Shown piece by piece: positions 29,747 through 37,756 of a DNA stretch of 64,000 bases. This DNA is from Laspinema sp. D2d (GTDB lineage Bacteria; Cyanobacteriota; Cyanobacteriia; Cyanobacteriales; Laspinemataceae): the NCBI RefSeq assembly GCF_025370755.1, contig NZ_JAMXFC010000013.1, forward strand, positions 62,001 to 126,000. The letters run 5' to 3'. The translations under genes and the position numbers were made by a program. The notes under the pieces were generated by a model, which was not told where the DNA came from, searched no databases, and worked only from the letters and a program-made list of their open reading frames with translations. The stretch's first letter is position 1; each line of letters begins with the position of its first letter.

Positions 29747-30670
29747 TCAAAATTTAGCTTTGATTTTTCTGAGGCGATCGCGCAGTACCTTCAAGAAGCT
29801 TTTTTTGGCCGGTTTGTACTCGGGGCGTTCTGGTTTCGGTTCATTCAGATAGCGGTAATGTTCCCAAATCTCCCAATAGGGACATCCCGGTTCAATCCGA
29901 AAGCCCGCCCAATGCAAATATTGTAAGGGTTGGTTGATATCCGGGTCAAATAGTTTGGGTCCATCAATGGGCTGAAATTTTTGGGTTCCCGCCCAGTTGC
30001 CCGGGGCTTTTCCTGGGCGGCGCACGATGTTAAACCGGCGCGGAATTTTCTTCAAAATCATGTAATTGATAATCGGCTGATCTGAAGTTTTTTGGGAGAA
30101 ATCGAAATACTCCGGATGGGCGGCACATTCGGTAAAGGTGTCATATAAATCTTGTTCCGTAATTAACCCTTTTTTTGACCCCCAGAATCCGCCATTAAAA
30201 ATATCTTGAAGCTGTTCTGAAGTGAAAACTCCGGCTTTTAGAATTTCAGGGGAAAAAACATTAGTAATTCCTCCGGAATGTTGATAATCACAACAAATAA
30301 AATCGGAGTCGTTTAGATAGTTAAAATTATCGCTAATTTTTTCAAAAACAACGATATCGGTATCGATATATACAAATTCATCGAAGGGCCCAAACCAACA
30401 GGCTTGTTTTCTAAATTGATTGGGACGCGCAAAAAATTGTACGCCAAAAATTTCCTGAAGTTTTTGAGATAACCGTTTAATAAACTCTAAATCTTCATAA
30501 ACTTTAACTCCAAATTTTTCCTGGAGGGTGTCAGCTACTTCTTGATAAGTCTCGTCATAGGGAATCATCACAACGGGCACATCCGGATCATATAAGCGAA
30601 TGCTATTCAGCAGGGCGATCGCCTGCTCCTTAACCCGGTCATTAGCAATAATATAAATTCCCCGACTCAT
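29747..30670 (-). CDS. Glycosyltransferase-like protein (Npun_R2821/R2823-type)
   Basis: 307 residues. It begins SRGIYIIANDRVKEQAIALLNSIR, a pattern of cyanobacterial proteins that I recall under the Npun_R2821/Npun_R2823 family name. It has a GT-A-like layout: an early nucleotide-sugar-binding strand, then FVYIDTDIVVFE (a DxD motif near residue 105), FNGGFWGSKKG in the middle, and a conserved QYLHWAGF near the end. It probably transfers a sugar to a surface glycan; donor and acceptor are unknown. The C-terminus is basic (KKSFLKVLRDRLRKIKAKF), possibly for membrane association. It is convergent with the upstream histidine kinase. Confidence 0.75.
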   Translation of the reverse strand: MSRGIYIIANDRVKEQAIALLNSIRLYDPDVPVVMIPYDETYQEVADTLQEKFGVKVYEDLEFIKRLSQKLQEIFGVQFFARPNQFRKQACWFGPFDEFVYIDTDIVVFEKISDNFNYLNDSDFICCDYQHSGGITNVFSPEILKAGVFTSEQLQDIFNGGFWGSKKGLITEQDLYDTFTECAAHPEYFDFSQKTSDQPIINYMILKKIPRRFNIVRRPGKAPGNWAGTQKFQPIDGPKLFDPDINQPLQYLHWAGFRIEPGCPYWEIWEHYRYLNEPKPERPEYKPAKKSFLKVLRDRLRKIKAKF

Positions 30671-30897
30671 AGTTCTCTCCTCAACGGATTAATCCTAATT
30701 GGTTGATGATACGCTTGACTAGACTCCTTATCAAACTCCCCCTGTTGCTGAGGCGATCGCCACCCTAGAAGCCCCGTTAAATCTTGGCACTTACCCTATC
30801 ATAAATTGACCTTGATTTCAATGGGGCTTGTTTCTAGGGACCCTTGGCGGTGGCTGAGTTTTGCACCCTGCCACCGCCCTCTAATGGTGATTCTGAC

Positions 30898-32184
30898 TTA
30901 TTTCTTCACATAATAATCCCGGGTCCCCTTGGCGCTGAGGGCTTCTCCGAGACGGTTTAACCCATGCACATAAGCGGCAGTGCGCATGGAAATGGAGAAT
31001 TCATCGGCAATTTGCCAAATTTTCTCGGTTTCTTTGCGCATTCTCTTCAGCAAGCGTTCTTCCACTTCCTCCAATTCCCAATATAAACCGCTGCGATTTT
31101 GCAGCCATTCAAAATAACTGACCGTGACCCCTCCGGCATTGACTAAAATATCCGGAACGACATAAATGCCTCGGTCTTCTAGGATGCGATCGGCCCCGGA
31201 ACTAATCGGTCCATTGGCAACTTCAAAGATATATTTGGCCTTGATATCTTGTACATTAGCTTCCGTGATTTGATTTTCCAAGGCAGCGGGAATCAAGATA
31301 TCCACATCTAAGGCCAACAGTTGCTCATTGGTGATAATTTCATGTTCAACAATATTACAAACTGAGTCTTGACAATAGACCGCTTGAATTCCGGGGTTAG
31401 ATTTTTTGTAGTGGAGGATGCTGGGAATATCGAGCCCTTTTTTGGCATAAATTCCCCCTTGAGAGTCGCTCACGGCGACCACTTTGTATCCCGCTTTGGC
31501 GAGGAGTTCGGCCACCACAGAACCGGCATTTCCAAATCCTTGAATGGCAACGGTGGTTTGATGGGGGAGTCGGTCAAATTTCCCCATAATGGCTTCTATG
31601 ACATAATAAGCACCGCTTCCGGTGGCGGTATCGCGACCTAAACTGCCGCCTAGGGTGACAGGTTTACCGGTGACAACGCCGGGGTTGAGAGAACGACGGA
31701 TAATATTATATTGATCCATCATCCAACCCATGATGGTGGGGTTAGTATAAACGTCTGGGGCGGGAATATCGATGTTAGGTCCAATAAAGTCGGCGATCGC
31801 ATCAATATAACCCCGAGTTAATCGTTCTAATTCCAGTTTAGAAAGTTCTTTCGGGTTGACGGTGACGCCGCCTTTTGCACCGCCAAAAGGTAAGTCGAGA
31901 ACCGCACATTTAAAGGTCATCCAAAAAGCCAAAGATTTGACTTCATCCATCGAAACATTGGGATGATACCGGACTCCTCCTTTCCCTGGACCTCGGGTAT
32001 CGTCGTAGCGGACCCGATAGCCTTGAAAAATGCGTAAGGAACCGTTATCCATGCGCACGGGAATGGAGACATTTAGACTCGCTTTAGGATATTTAAGATA
32101 TTCGAGGGCGTCTTCGGAAATCGAGACGTATTTCATGGCCCGTTCTAAGCGTTTGCTGGCATCGGCAAAGAGTGAATCGGACAT
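30898..32184 (-). CDS. gdhA: Glutamate dehydrogenase (Glu/Leu/Phe/Val family)
   Basis: 428 residues. Substrate-binding and catalytic motifs are clear: GYRVRYDDTRGPGKGGVRYH, KCAVLDLPFGGAKGGVTVNP with the catalytic lysine, and IPAPDVYTN. The nucleotide-binding motif is VAIQGFGNAGSVVAELL (about residue 210). It reversibly aminates 2-oxoglutarate. The start at 32184 (MSDSLFADASK) is preferred over 32199 because a GGAG lies 9 bases before it and none lies before the upstream ATG. The gene has a long, repeat-bearing upstream region and no operon partner. Other amino acid dehydrogenases share the fold, but length and motifs fit glutamate best. Confidence 0.88.
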   Translation of the reverse strand: MSDSLFADASKRLERAMKYVSISEDALEYLKYPKASLNVSIPVRMDNGSLRIFQGYRVRYDDTRGPGKGGVRYHPNVSMDEVKSLAFWMTFKCAVLDLPFGGAKGGVTVNPKELSKLELERLTRGYIDAIADFIGPNIDIPAPDVYTNPTIMGWMMDQYNIIRRSLNPGVVTGKPVTLGGSLGRDTATGSGAYYVIEAIMGKFDRLPHQTTVAIQGFGNAGSVVAELLAKAGYKVVAVSDSQGGIYAKKGLDIPSILHYKKSNPGIQAVYCQDSVCNIVEHEIITNEQLLALDVDILIPAALENQITEANVQDIKAKYIFEVANGPISSGADRILEDRGIYVVPDILVNAGGVTVSYFEWLQNRSGLYWELEEVEERLLKRMRKETEKIWQIADEFSISMRTAAYVHGLNRLGEALSAKGTRDYYVKK

Positions 32185-32357
32185 TTTACTAGGCTCCATA
32201 TTGGCGATCGCGCTGGTGGTGCAAACCCTGAATTACCCCAGTTTTCTACAAGGCGAGAGCATTTCAAGTCCGGTGAATCTGTCCTCTGCTGTGGTCATGC
32301 CTTAAGCAGCCCTGGCATGAGTCCGAAGAGACCCCCGTAGGCCGATCGGGTTCGTTT

Positions 32358-32459
32358 GATATCAAATCCGGTTGCAAAAAGTCGGTTTTCTCTCTGACGC
32401 CGCCTAGGGGGGCTTTGTCCTGATAGCCCCACCCTTGAGGGTGCGGGTTTTTTAGACCT
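32358..32459 (+). repeat. Dispersed repeat, family 2, copy b
   Basis: Begins ATATCAAATCCGGTTGCAAA, then AAGTCGGTTTTCTCTC, a variable GC-rich middle, and ends CCCACCCTTGAGGGTGCGGG followed by six T residues. The last part is a good intrinsic-terminator shape. Compare 33639-33739 (same strand) and 21311-21434 (opposite strand). Confidence 0.75.
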
Positions 32460-33034
32460 ACTACAACTGGATTCAGTCTGAGGGGAGATTAGAGGGACTT
32501 GACATTAGGCGTTCTGGGTTACTTATAAGCATAAAACATAGAATTATCAAAAAAAATATTTTATGCTTATACTGTAAAAAGATAGGGCAATTCGGTTTGT
32601 TAGCAACGCACTACTGTAGTCTATTATACAGTTTTTAATTGAATTTCAGGATAATTAAACCCGACAACTTCGGCCAATTTAAGCCCTAATTCCTTGAGAC
32701 CCATAGTGAATTCATTGATCCCCGGTTTAATTTAAACTAAAACGGCAGGGAATGGAGCCGTGGAAAAGGTATTCAAGAAGGGAGTAGGCAGGAGGGAATC
32801 ATGCAGGAGTAGAGAAAACCCGAACTGAACTGAATCCGGTTGCAAGCAGATAACCGCCTAAGCATTTAAACTATGAACAGGGGATGCACCAAAACCCTAA
32901 ACCAGGCGGGGTGCGATCGCCACCCCCTTCGAGATCGGCGGCTAAAACCGCTTGGCGATCGCCGAGTGCTTAAACACCGATAGCTGGACTAGGTGAGCGG
33001 AAACCATAAGATTCCAAGAGACTAAATTGCCAAT
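32460..33034. other. Long intergenic region upstream of gdhA and DUF4126 gene
   Basis: About 575 bases without a recognised gene. It includes a perfect 12-bp inverted repeat, ATAAGCATAAAA (32525-32536) / TTTTATGCTTAT (32559-32570). It also has an ACTGTA/TACAGT pair (32613-32632), with ACTGTA occurring again at 32571, and two HIP1 sites near 32915 and 32955. A GAATCCGGTTGCAAGC segment (about 32831) echoes the start of repeat family 2. No tRNA-like fold was found. Confidence 0.45.
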
Positions 33035-33640
33035 ATGATGATTCCACTCCTAGCGGCGCTATCGGCCTCAGCAGCAGGGGGTCTGCGGATTGCCTTACCG
33101 CTGCTGTTAATCGGTTTATTAAATGCGGATGAATTATGGTCCCGCGTCCCCCTGCTGTCGCGGATTTCCCCCCAGGTGGCGATCGGGGTTCTGGTGAGTT
33201 GGTCCTTATTTGAGCTTTTTGCCTCCAAACAACCTTGGGGACAGCGCCTCCTTCAAAACGTGCAACTGCTGTTTAGTCCCTTTGTGGGCGCAATTATGGG
33301 CATGGCGATCGCCGCTGCCAGTTTTCGGGACGACAGTGACGCCCCCACCTTTATCGTTGCCCTAATCGGCGTTGTCGGGGGATTATTAGCCCTGGTACTC
33401 CAACTGGTGCAAGTCGGCTGGTTCTATCGCCTCGGGAAATTACCCCTCTGGGCGATTCTCGCTCAAGATGCTTTATGTATTTGTCTCGTACTCTTCGCCT
33501 TCGACGCACCCACCGAGGGCGGCATTATTGCCCTACTCCTATTATGGTTAGCGATTCGTTCATCTCAGGAGTGGTATCGCTGGTATATCCAGCAAGGGGC
33601 GCGGAAAAATCCGCGTCAAAATAAAAACGAACCGGACTAA
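33035..33640 (+). CDS. DUF4126 membrane protein
   Basis: 201 residues with four to five hydrophobic segments (about 2-25, 48-65, 85-100, 108-132, 140-175). The opening LLAALSASAAGGLRIALPLL and the internal LLFSPFVGAIMGMAIAAASF glycine-rich helices are typical of DUF4126 integral membrane proteins, whose function is unknown. The C-terminus is basic and cytoplasm-like. No ribosome site stands out before ATGATG. A family 2 repeat with a terminator-like hairpin begins at its stop codon, so the repeat may serve as its terminator. Confidence 0.8.
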   Translation: MMIPLLAALSASAAGGLRIALPLLLIGLLNADELWSRVPLLSRISPQVAIGVLVSWSLFELFASKQPWGQRLLQNVQLLFSPFVGAIMGMAIAAASFRDDSDAPTFIVALIGVVGGLLALVLQLVQVGWFYRLGKLPLWAILAQDALCICLVLFAFDAPTEGGIIALLLLWLAIRSSQEWYRWYIQQGARKNPRQNKNEPD

Positions 33641-33739
33641 TACCAAATCCGGTTGTCAAAAGTTGGTTTTCTCTACTAGCGGGCTTAGGCAAGCTTCGTT
33701 TTTGTAGACCCACCCTGGAGGGTGTAGGTTTTTATAAAC
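33639..33739 (+). repeat. Dispersed repeat, family 2, copy c
   Basis: Begins at the stop codon of the DUF4126 gene with AATACCAAATCCGGTTGTCA, then AAAGTTGGTTTTCTCT, and ends CCCACCCTGGAGGGTG plus TAGGTTTTTATAAAC. The terminal hairpin and T-run resemble an intrinsic terminator. Confidence 0.75.
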
Positions 33740-33745
33740 TAAACC

Positions 33746-33781
33746 CTGCCGGTTACTGAGAAATCCCTCAGTCTCCGGCAG
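33746..33781 (-). terminator. Stem-loop at the end of hemH
   Basis: CTGCCGGTTACTGAG and CTCAGTCTCCGGCAG pair at 13 of 15 positions around a 6-base loop, 4 bases past the hemH stop on the minus strand. Confidence 0.6.
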
Positions 33782-33784
33782 CCA

Positions 33785-34948
33785 CTACAGCAATCCGATA
33801 AAATGTAACGGGCCATGACCGCTGATTAACTCAATTAACAGTCCCATAAACCCCAGCATTGCCAGTCGTCCGTTCCAGACTTCCGCAGCCGTGGTCATTC
33901 CCCATTCCCAGCGTTCTTGGGGATACATTTTGAAGTTTTTCTGTGGACGCATGACTTGATCCAGGGTCAAGGGTGGCGCATCGATCGCCTCTACCACTAA
34001 ATTAGCTAAATCCTCAATGAACACCGGATGCGTATTCAATGCCGGGACCCGATGGAAATGTTCAATTCCCGCCTCTTCTGCCACTTCTCGATATTCCATA
34101 TCGATTTCTTGAAGGGTTTCGATATGTTCCGAGACAAAGCTGATGGGGACTACCAGTAAATCATTAATGCCTTCTGCTGCCAACTCGGCGATCGCATCTT
34201 CCGTATAGGGTTTGAGCCATTCCACCGGACCCACGCGACTTTGATAAGCCAGGGTATGACGATTGGGACGATTCAGGGTTTGCACAATCAGTCGGGTGCA
34301 TTCCTCAATCTCTTCCTGATAGGGGTCGCCTGCTTCTTCCACATAGCTGACGGGGACCCCATGCGCGCTAAAGAAAATATGCACTTGGTCGGGATTTTCA
34401 AAGCCATCCAGTTCTCGGGCGATTAATTGCGCCATCGCTTGCAGATAACCGGGACGCTGATACCAAGAAGGGATAACCGTATGTTTTTCCGGGGCCAAAG
34501 AAGGGTCTTCTGACCAAATTTTTTCCAATAATCGGAAACTGGATCCGCTGGTGCTAATCGAAAATTGGGGATACAGGGGGAGAATGACTAATTGTTCGAC
34601 ACCATCGCGCTTAATGCGGGTGATTGCCTCTTCCGTAAACGGATGCCAGTAGCGCATTCCGATGTACACCTGCACATCCTGTCCCTTGTCCTGTAAACTT
34701 TGTTGCAAGGCGATCGCTTGCTCCTCGGTAATCCCACGCAAAGGCGAACCCCCGCCAATTTCCATGTAATTGGCTTGGGATTTTTTACTCCGCAGGCTCG
34801 AAATCAGCCATGCTAGGGGTTTTTGCATCCACGGAAAAGGCAACCGAATGATTTCCGGGTCAGAAAACAGGTTGTACAGAAAGGGTCGAACATCTTCAAT
34901 TTGCTCCGGCCCACCTAAATTCAGTAACAGTACCCCTACACGGCCCAT
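33785..34948 (-). CDS. hemH: Ferrochelatase with C-terminal chlorophyll-binding tail
   Basis: 387 residues from the family-typical [16 protein letters not shown]. Residues ~1-325 are the catalytic domain that inserts ferrous iron into protoporphyrin [21 protein letters not shown] holds the catalytic His, and [16 protein letters not shown] holds the active-site Glu. After a linker, the last ~45 residues contain [19 protein letters not shown], a single transmembrane chlorophyll a/b-binding (HLIP-like) motif with the ExxNGRxAM signature. Such tails occur in cyanobacterial and plastid ferrochelatases and place the enzyme in thylakoids. A GTG at 34957 is an alternative start with closer AAGGA spacing. 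Confidence 0.95.
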   Translation of the reverse strand: MGRVGVLLLNLGGPEQIEDVRPFLYNLFSDPEIIRLPFPWMQKPLAWLISSLRSKKSQANYMEIGGGSPLRGITEEQAIALQQSLQDKGQDVQVYIGMRYWHPFTEEAITRIKRDGVEQLVILPLYPQFSISTSGSSFRLLEKIWSEDPSLAPEKHTVIPSWYQRPGYLQAMAQLIARELDGFENPDQVHIFFSAHGVPVSYVEEAGDPYQEEIEECTRLIVQTLNRPNRHTLAYQSRVGPVEWLKPYTEDAIAELAAEGINDLLVVPISFVSEHIETLQEIDMEYREVAEEAGIEHFHRVPALNTHPVFIEDLANLVVEAIDAPPLTLDQVMRPQKNFKMYPQERWEWGMTTAAEVWNGRLAMLGFMGLLIELISGHGPLHFIGLL

Positions 34949-35060
34949 AGCAGTCACAGTTTCCTTAGAGTTTTCATTATTGTTTACTTATTTTAACAAT
35001 AATACCGTTGATTAAGTCACAGTTTGAGTTAAATCTGCATTTTTATTCAAGGGGGTATCC

Positions 35061-35690
35061 GTGGCAACAATTCTTAGAGACTGGAGTTATCGCTATCAGT
35101 GGCTTTATGATGGCATCTCCCGCATCGCCGCCCTCAGCGTCGGTGGGGAATCGCGCTTTCGGCAGTTAGCCCTCCAAGGACTCACCCTCCATCCCCAGAG
35201 CAAAATTCTGGATCTCTGCTGTGGGAGTGGACAAGCCACCGCCTACCTGGTCCAATCTTCCCAGAACGTCACCGGCTTGGATGCCTCTCCCCTCTCCCTA
35301 AATCGGGCACGAAACAATGTCCCAGAAGCCTCCTACATTGAAGCCTTCGCCGAAAATATTCCCATTGGCGACGGTGAATTTGACCTCGTACATACTAGCG
35401 CCGCCCTGCACGAAATGGACCCTGAACAATTGCGGCAAATTCTCCAGGAAGTCTATCGGGTCCTGAAGCCGGGAGGAACGTTTGCGATCGTTGATTTCCA
35501 TCCGCCTACTAATCCCCTATTCTGGCCTGGATTGACCCTATTTTTCTGGCTCTTTGAAACCGAAACCGCTTGGCAATTACTTCAAACGAATTTGCCCGAA
35601 CTGTTGCAAGAAATTGGTTTTAAAGTGGATTCCCCCCGACTCTATGCCGGGGGAAGTTTGCAAGTGATTCACGCTCAGAAATCCGATTAA
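35061..35690 (+). CDS. Class I SAM-dependent methyltransferase
   Basis: 209 residues. SAM-binding motif I is ILDLCCGSGQATAYL (about residues 49-63), followed by VTGLDASPLSL, FDLVHTSAALHEM and EVYRVLKPGGTFAIVDFH, the UbiE/MenG-like pattern. The acceptor substrate is unknown. The start is GTG at 35061, preceded by AAGGGGG. It is divergent from hemH, the two sharing a ~110-base promoter region. Confidence 0.82.
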   Translation: MATILRDWSYRYQWLYDGISRIAALSVGGESRFRQLALQGLTLHPQSKILDLCCGSGQATAYLVQSSQNVTGLDASPLSLNRARNNVPEASYIEAFAENIPIGDGEFDLVHTSAALHEMDPEQLRQILQEVYRVLKPGGTFAIVDFHPPTNPLFWPGLTLFFWLFETETAWQLLQTNLPELLQEIGFKVDSPRLYAGGSLQVIHAQKSD

Positions 35691-35733
35691 ACTTTGCACT
35701 CAGAAACTTGGAAGTTTCCTTAAACTGTCAATA

Positions 35734-37587
35734 TTACTCAGCTTCCAGGGCGTGATAGAGATGATCTAACTTTTCTCTAACCCCCGGAGGTTTAGCCGTA
35801 AATCGAATATAAAAACTGTCCGCTTCCCCTGGATTCTCCAGCACCTTAGCATAGACATCTTCACTGACTTTTATTCCCTCTTCCGAGAGTTCCACTAAAT
35901 TGAGCTTGATATTACTCAAAGGAGCAGGTTTCAAGTTTTCTTTCCCTTCTGTAGTCCTGACTTCGGCACTTTTGGGGGAAAGTTTGATGAACTCCCCCTG
36001 AATCACCTGATCTCCAATATGTTTTCCTTCTAAAATCGTATATTGAATCGGAATGCAGTCCGGTAGCGTCACAAAAATTTCTTCTTCTTGTGTTAGATAG
36101 AGATTATAATCACCGCCAATCCCTCCGATTTCATAAATGGTAATGGGTTCTTTGACCCCTTTCGGTTTTACCTGTTTTTGATGGGTAATTCGTAAAGGAA
36201 CCGTAATGGCCCTTAAGGTTGAACTGGAAATCAGAACTTGACTCCCTGTGGTGTAAGATTCAATGCGATAAGTTAAATTAACCTGACTGCCTACCACACC
36301 GTATTTCGTGCGTTTTTCGGAACCAATATTTCCCAAAACGACTTCCCCAGTATTAATTCCAATCCCCATTTCTAAGGGAGGTAAATTCCATTCGGTCATT
36401 TTTTCATTCACCCCATTCATGGCTAATTGCATCGCCAGGGCACAGGCAACCGCCCGAGTTGAATCATCCGATCGCGGAGTCGGTGCACCAAACAGCACTA
36501 AAATGCCATCCCCCATAAATTCATCAATGGTCCCCTCATATTCAGTGATGATATCCGCCATTTGTTTGAGGTAAAAATTGAGAATTTCCACCACTTGTTC
36601 GGGGGGAAGTCGTTCCGAAAGGGCCGTAAATCCTCGTAAATCCGACGTCAGGATAGTAATTTGACGGCGATCGCCTCCTAACTTGAGTGCTTCCGGCGTA
36701 TCCAGTAAATTAGCCACCACCTTATCACTCAAATATCGTCCAAATACCTGCTGAATCAATTTATTACGTTTTTCTAAATCCCCATTGGCAATGGCTAAAT
36801 CAGCCGTTCTATCCCGAACTCTCTGTTCTAATTCTTTGGCTGTTTCCCGTAAGCGACCGAGAATTAAAGTCAGTCCAAATAATGCTAATCCCGAGAGCCC
36901 GCCCAGCATCAAAAATGTCCCACTTAATCCCCTTTGAGTATCAGCAATAAAACTACCTAAAGGCTGAGAAACTTCTAAAATGCCGCGCACATCTCCCACT
37001 TGCCAATCGGTTTTAGGACTATCGGGATGGGAGTTATGACAAGCCACGCAGGTAGCTTTCATCAAATCCGCTTGAGCATACCGAAACATCTGATTATTCC
37101 CGACTTTCTCAGTTCGATAAAAGGAACGGTCCGGAAATTGTTTTAAATAGCGCAAGGCATCCCGTTGAAAAGCATCTCTCGGTCCCCCCTCTTGCCGTCG
37201 CCAGGGAAAAGGATAATCACTATAAAGATTGGCGGACATTCCACTATTTTTTTCGCTAATGGTATGGCCTAATTCCAGTAGAAACGTTGCCGGTAAAGGG
37301 ATAGCCCCGGTTTGATTTTTATAGTTATGAGTGACAGTAATTCCCGGTATTTCATTAACTCGGGCAACAGCTTGGGAACTGTAAAGTGTCCTAGCTTCTT
37401 GCATTGCCTCCGCAAATAATGAGGTATTTTGAAGGGCTTGAGAGGTAATCAAATGGGAAGAAAGCCGGGACATATTTGCCATCGCTACCCCCACCCCAAT
37501 GCAGAATAAAACCGTTAAAACGAGGATGGTACGTTTATACAGTAAGTGCAAGAATTGGTGCCAAGCTCGCTTGATGAAGTTACCCAT
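35734..37587 (-). CDS. Membrane haem-sensor-like class III nucleotide cyclase with C-terminal PilZ-like domain
   Basis: 617 residues. A transmembrane helix at ~19-38 is followed by a DUF3365-like extracytoplasmic domain. This ends in CVACHNSHPDS (CxxCH at 180-184), a c-type haem-attachment motif, and then a second helix at ~222-245. After a short coiled coil comes a class III cyclase domain (~300-480) with both metal-binding aspartates: Asp316 (LTSDLRGFT) and Asp360 (EFMGDGILVLFG). The position that usually marks adenine preference as Lys is Glu356 here, so the nucleotide made is uncertain. The last ~110 residues look like a PilZ-type beta barrel. It is probably a redox- or gas-responsive cyclase. 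Confidence 0.85.
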   Translation of the reverse strand: MGNFIKRAWHQFLHLLYKRTILVLTVLFCIGVGVAMANMSRLSSHLITSQALQNTSLFAEAMQEARTLYSSQAVARVNEIPGITVTHNYKNQTGAIPLPATFLLELGHTISEKNSGMSANLYSDYPFPWRRQEGGPRDAFQRDALRYLKQFPDRSFYRTEKVGNNQMFRYAQADLMKATCVACHNSHPDSPKTDWQVGDVRGILEVSQPLGSFIADTQRGLSGTFLMLGGLSGLALFGLTLILGRLRETAKELEQRVRDRTADLAIANGDLEKRNKLIQQVFGRYLSDKVVANLLDTPEALKLGGDRRQITILTSDLRGFTALSERLPPEQVVEILNFYLKQMADIITEYEGTIDEFMGDGILVLFGAPTPRSDDSTRAVACALAMQLAMNGVNEKMTEWNLPPLEMGIGINTGEVVLGNIGSEKRTKYGVVGSQVNLTYRIESYTTGSQVLISSSTLRAITVPLRITHQKQVKPKGVKEPITIYEIGGIGGDYNLYLTQEEEIFVTLPDCIPIQYTILEGKHIGDQVIQGEFIKLSPKSAEVRTTEGKENLKPAPLSNIKLNLVELSEEGIKVSEDVYAKVLENPGEADSFYIRFTAKPPGVREKLDHLYHALEAE

Positions 37588-37728
37588 AGATATCTCGCTC
37601 TCGTAGAAAGGCTTGTTCCGAGGATATCCGATCGCCCTTAGAAAACGGGAGGGTAGAAAAGGTTAATTTTTATTGCAAAAAAAATAAGCAGCGATCCCCC
37701 ACTTTTGCTACCTTGGAATGGGCTAAAA

Positions 37729-37748
37729 GGGTGGGCCTTTGCCCACCC
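37729..37748 (-). terminator. Intrinsic terminator of alaS
   Basis: On the minus strand, GGGTGGGC and GCCCACCC form a perfect 8-bp stem with a 4-base loop, followed directly by TTTT, 8 bases after the alaS stop. Confidence 0.85.
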
Positions 37749-37756
37749 CAGTGACT

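Noticed and set aside
32460-33034. tRNA or other classic RNA gene in the long gap
   Set aside because: No acceptor stem with TTCGA-type T-loop could be folded by eye; none was found in other gaps either.
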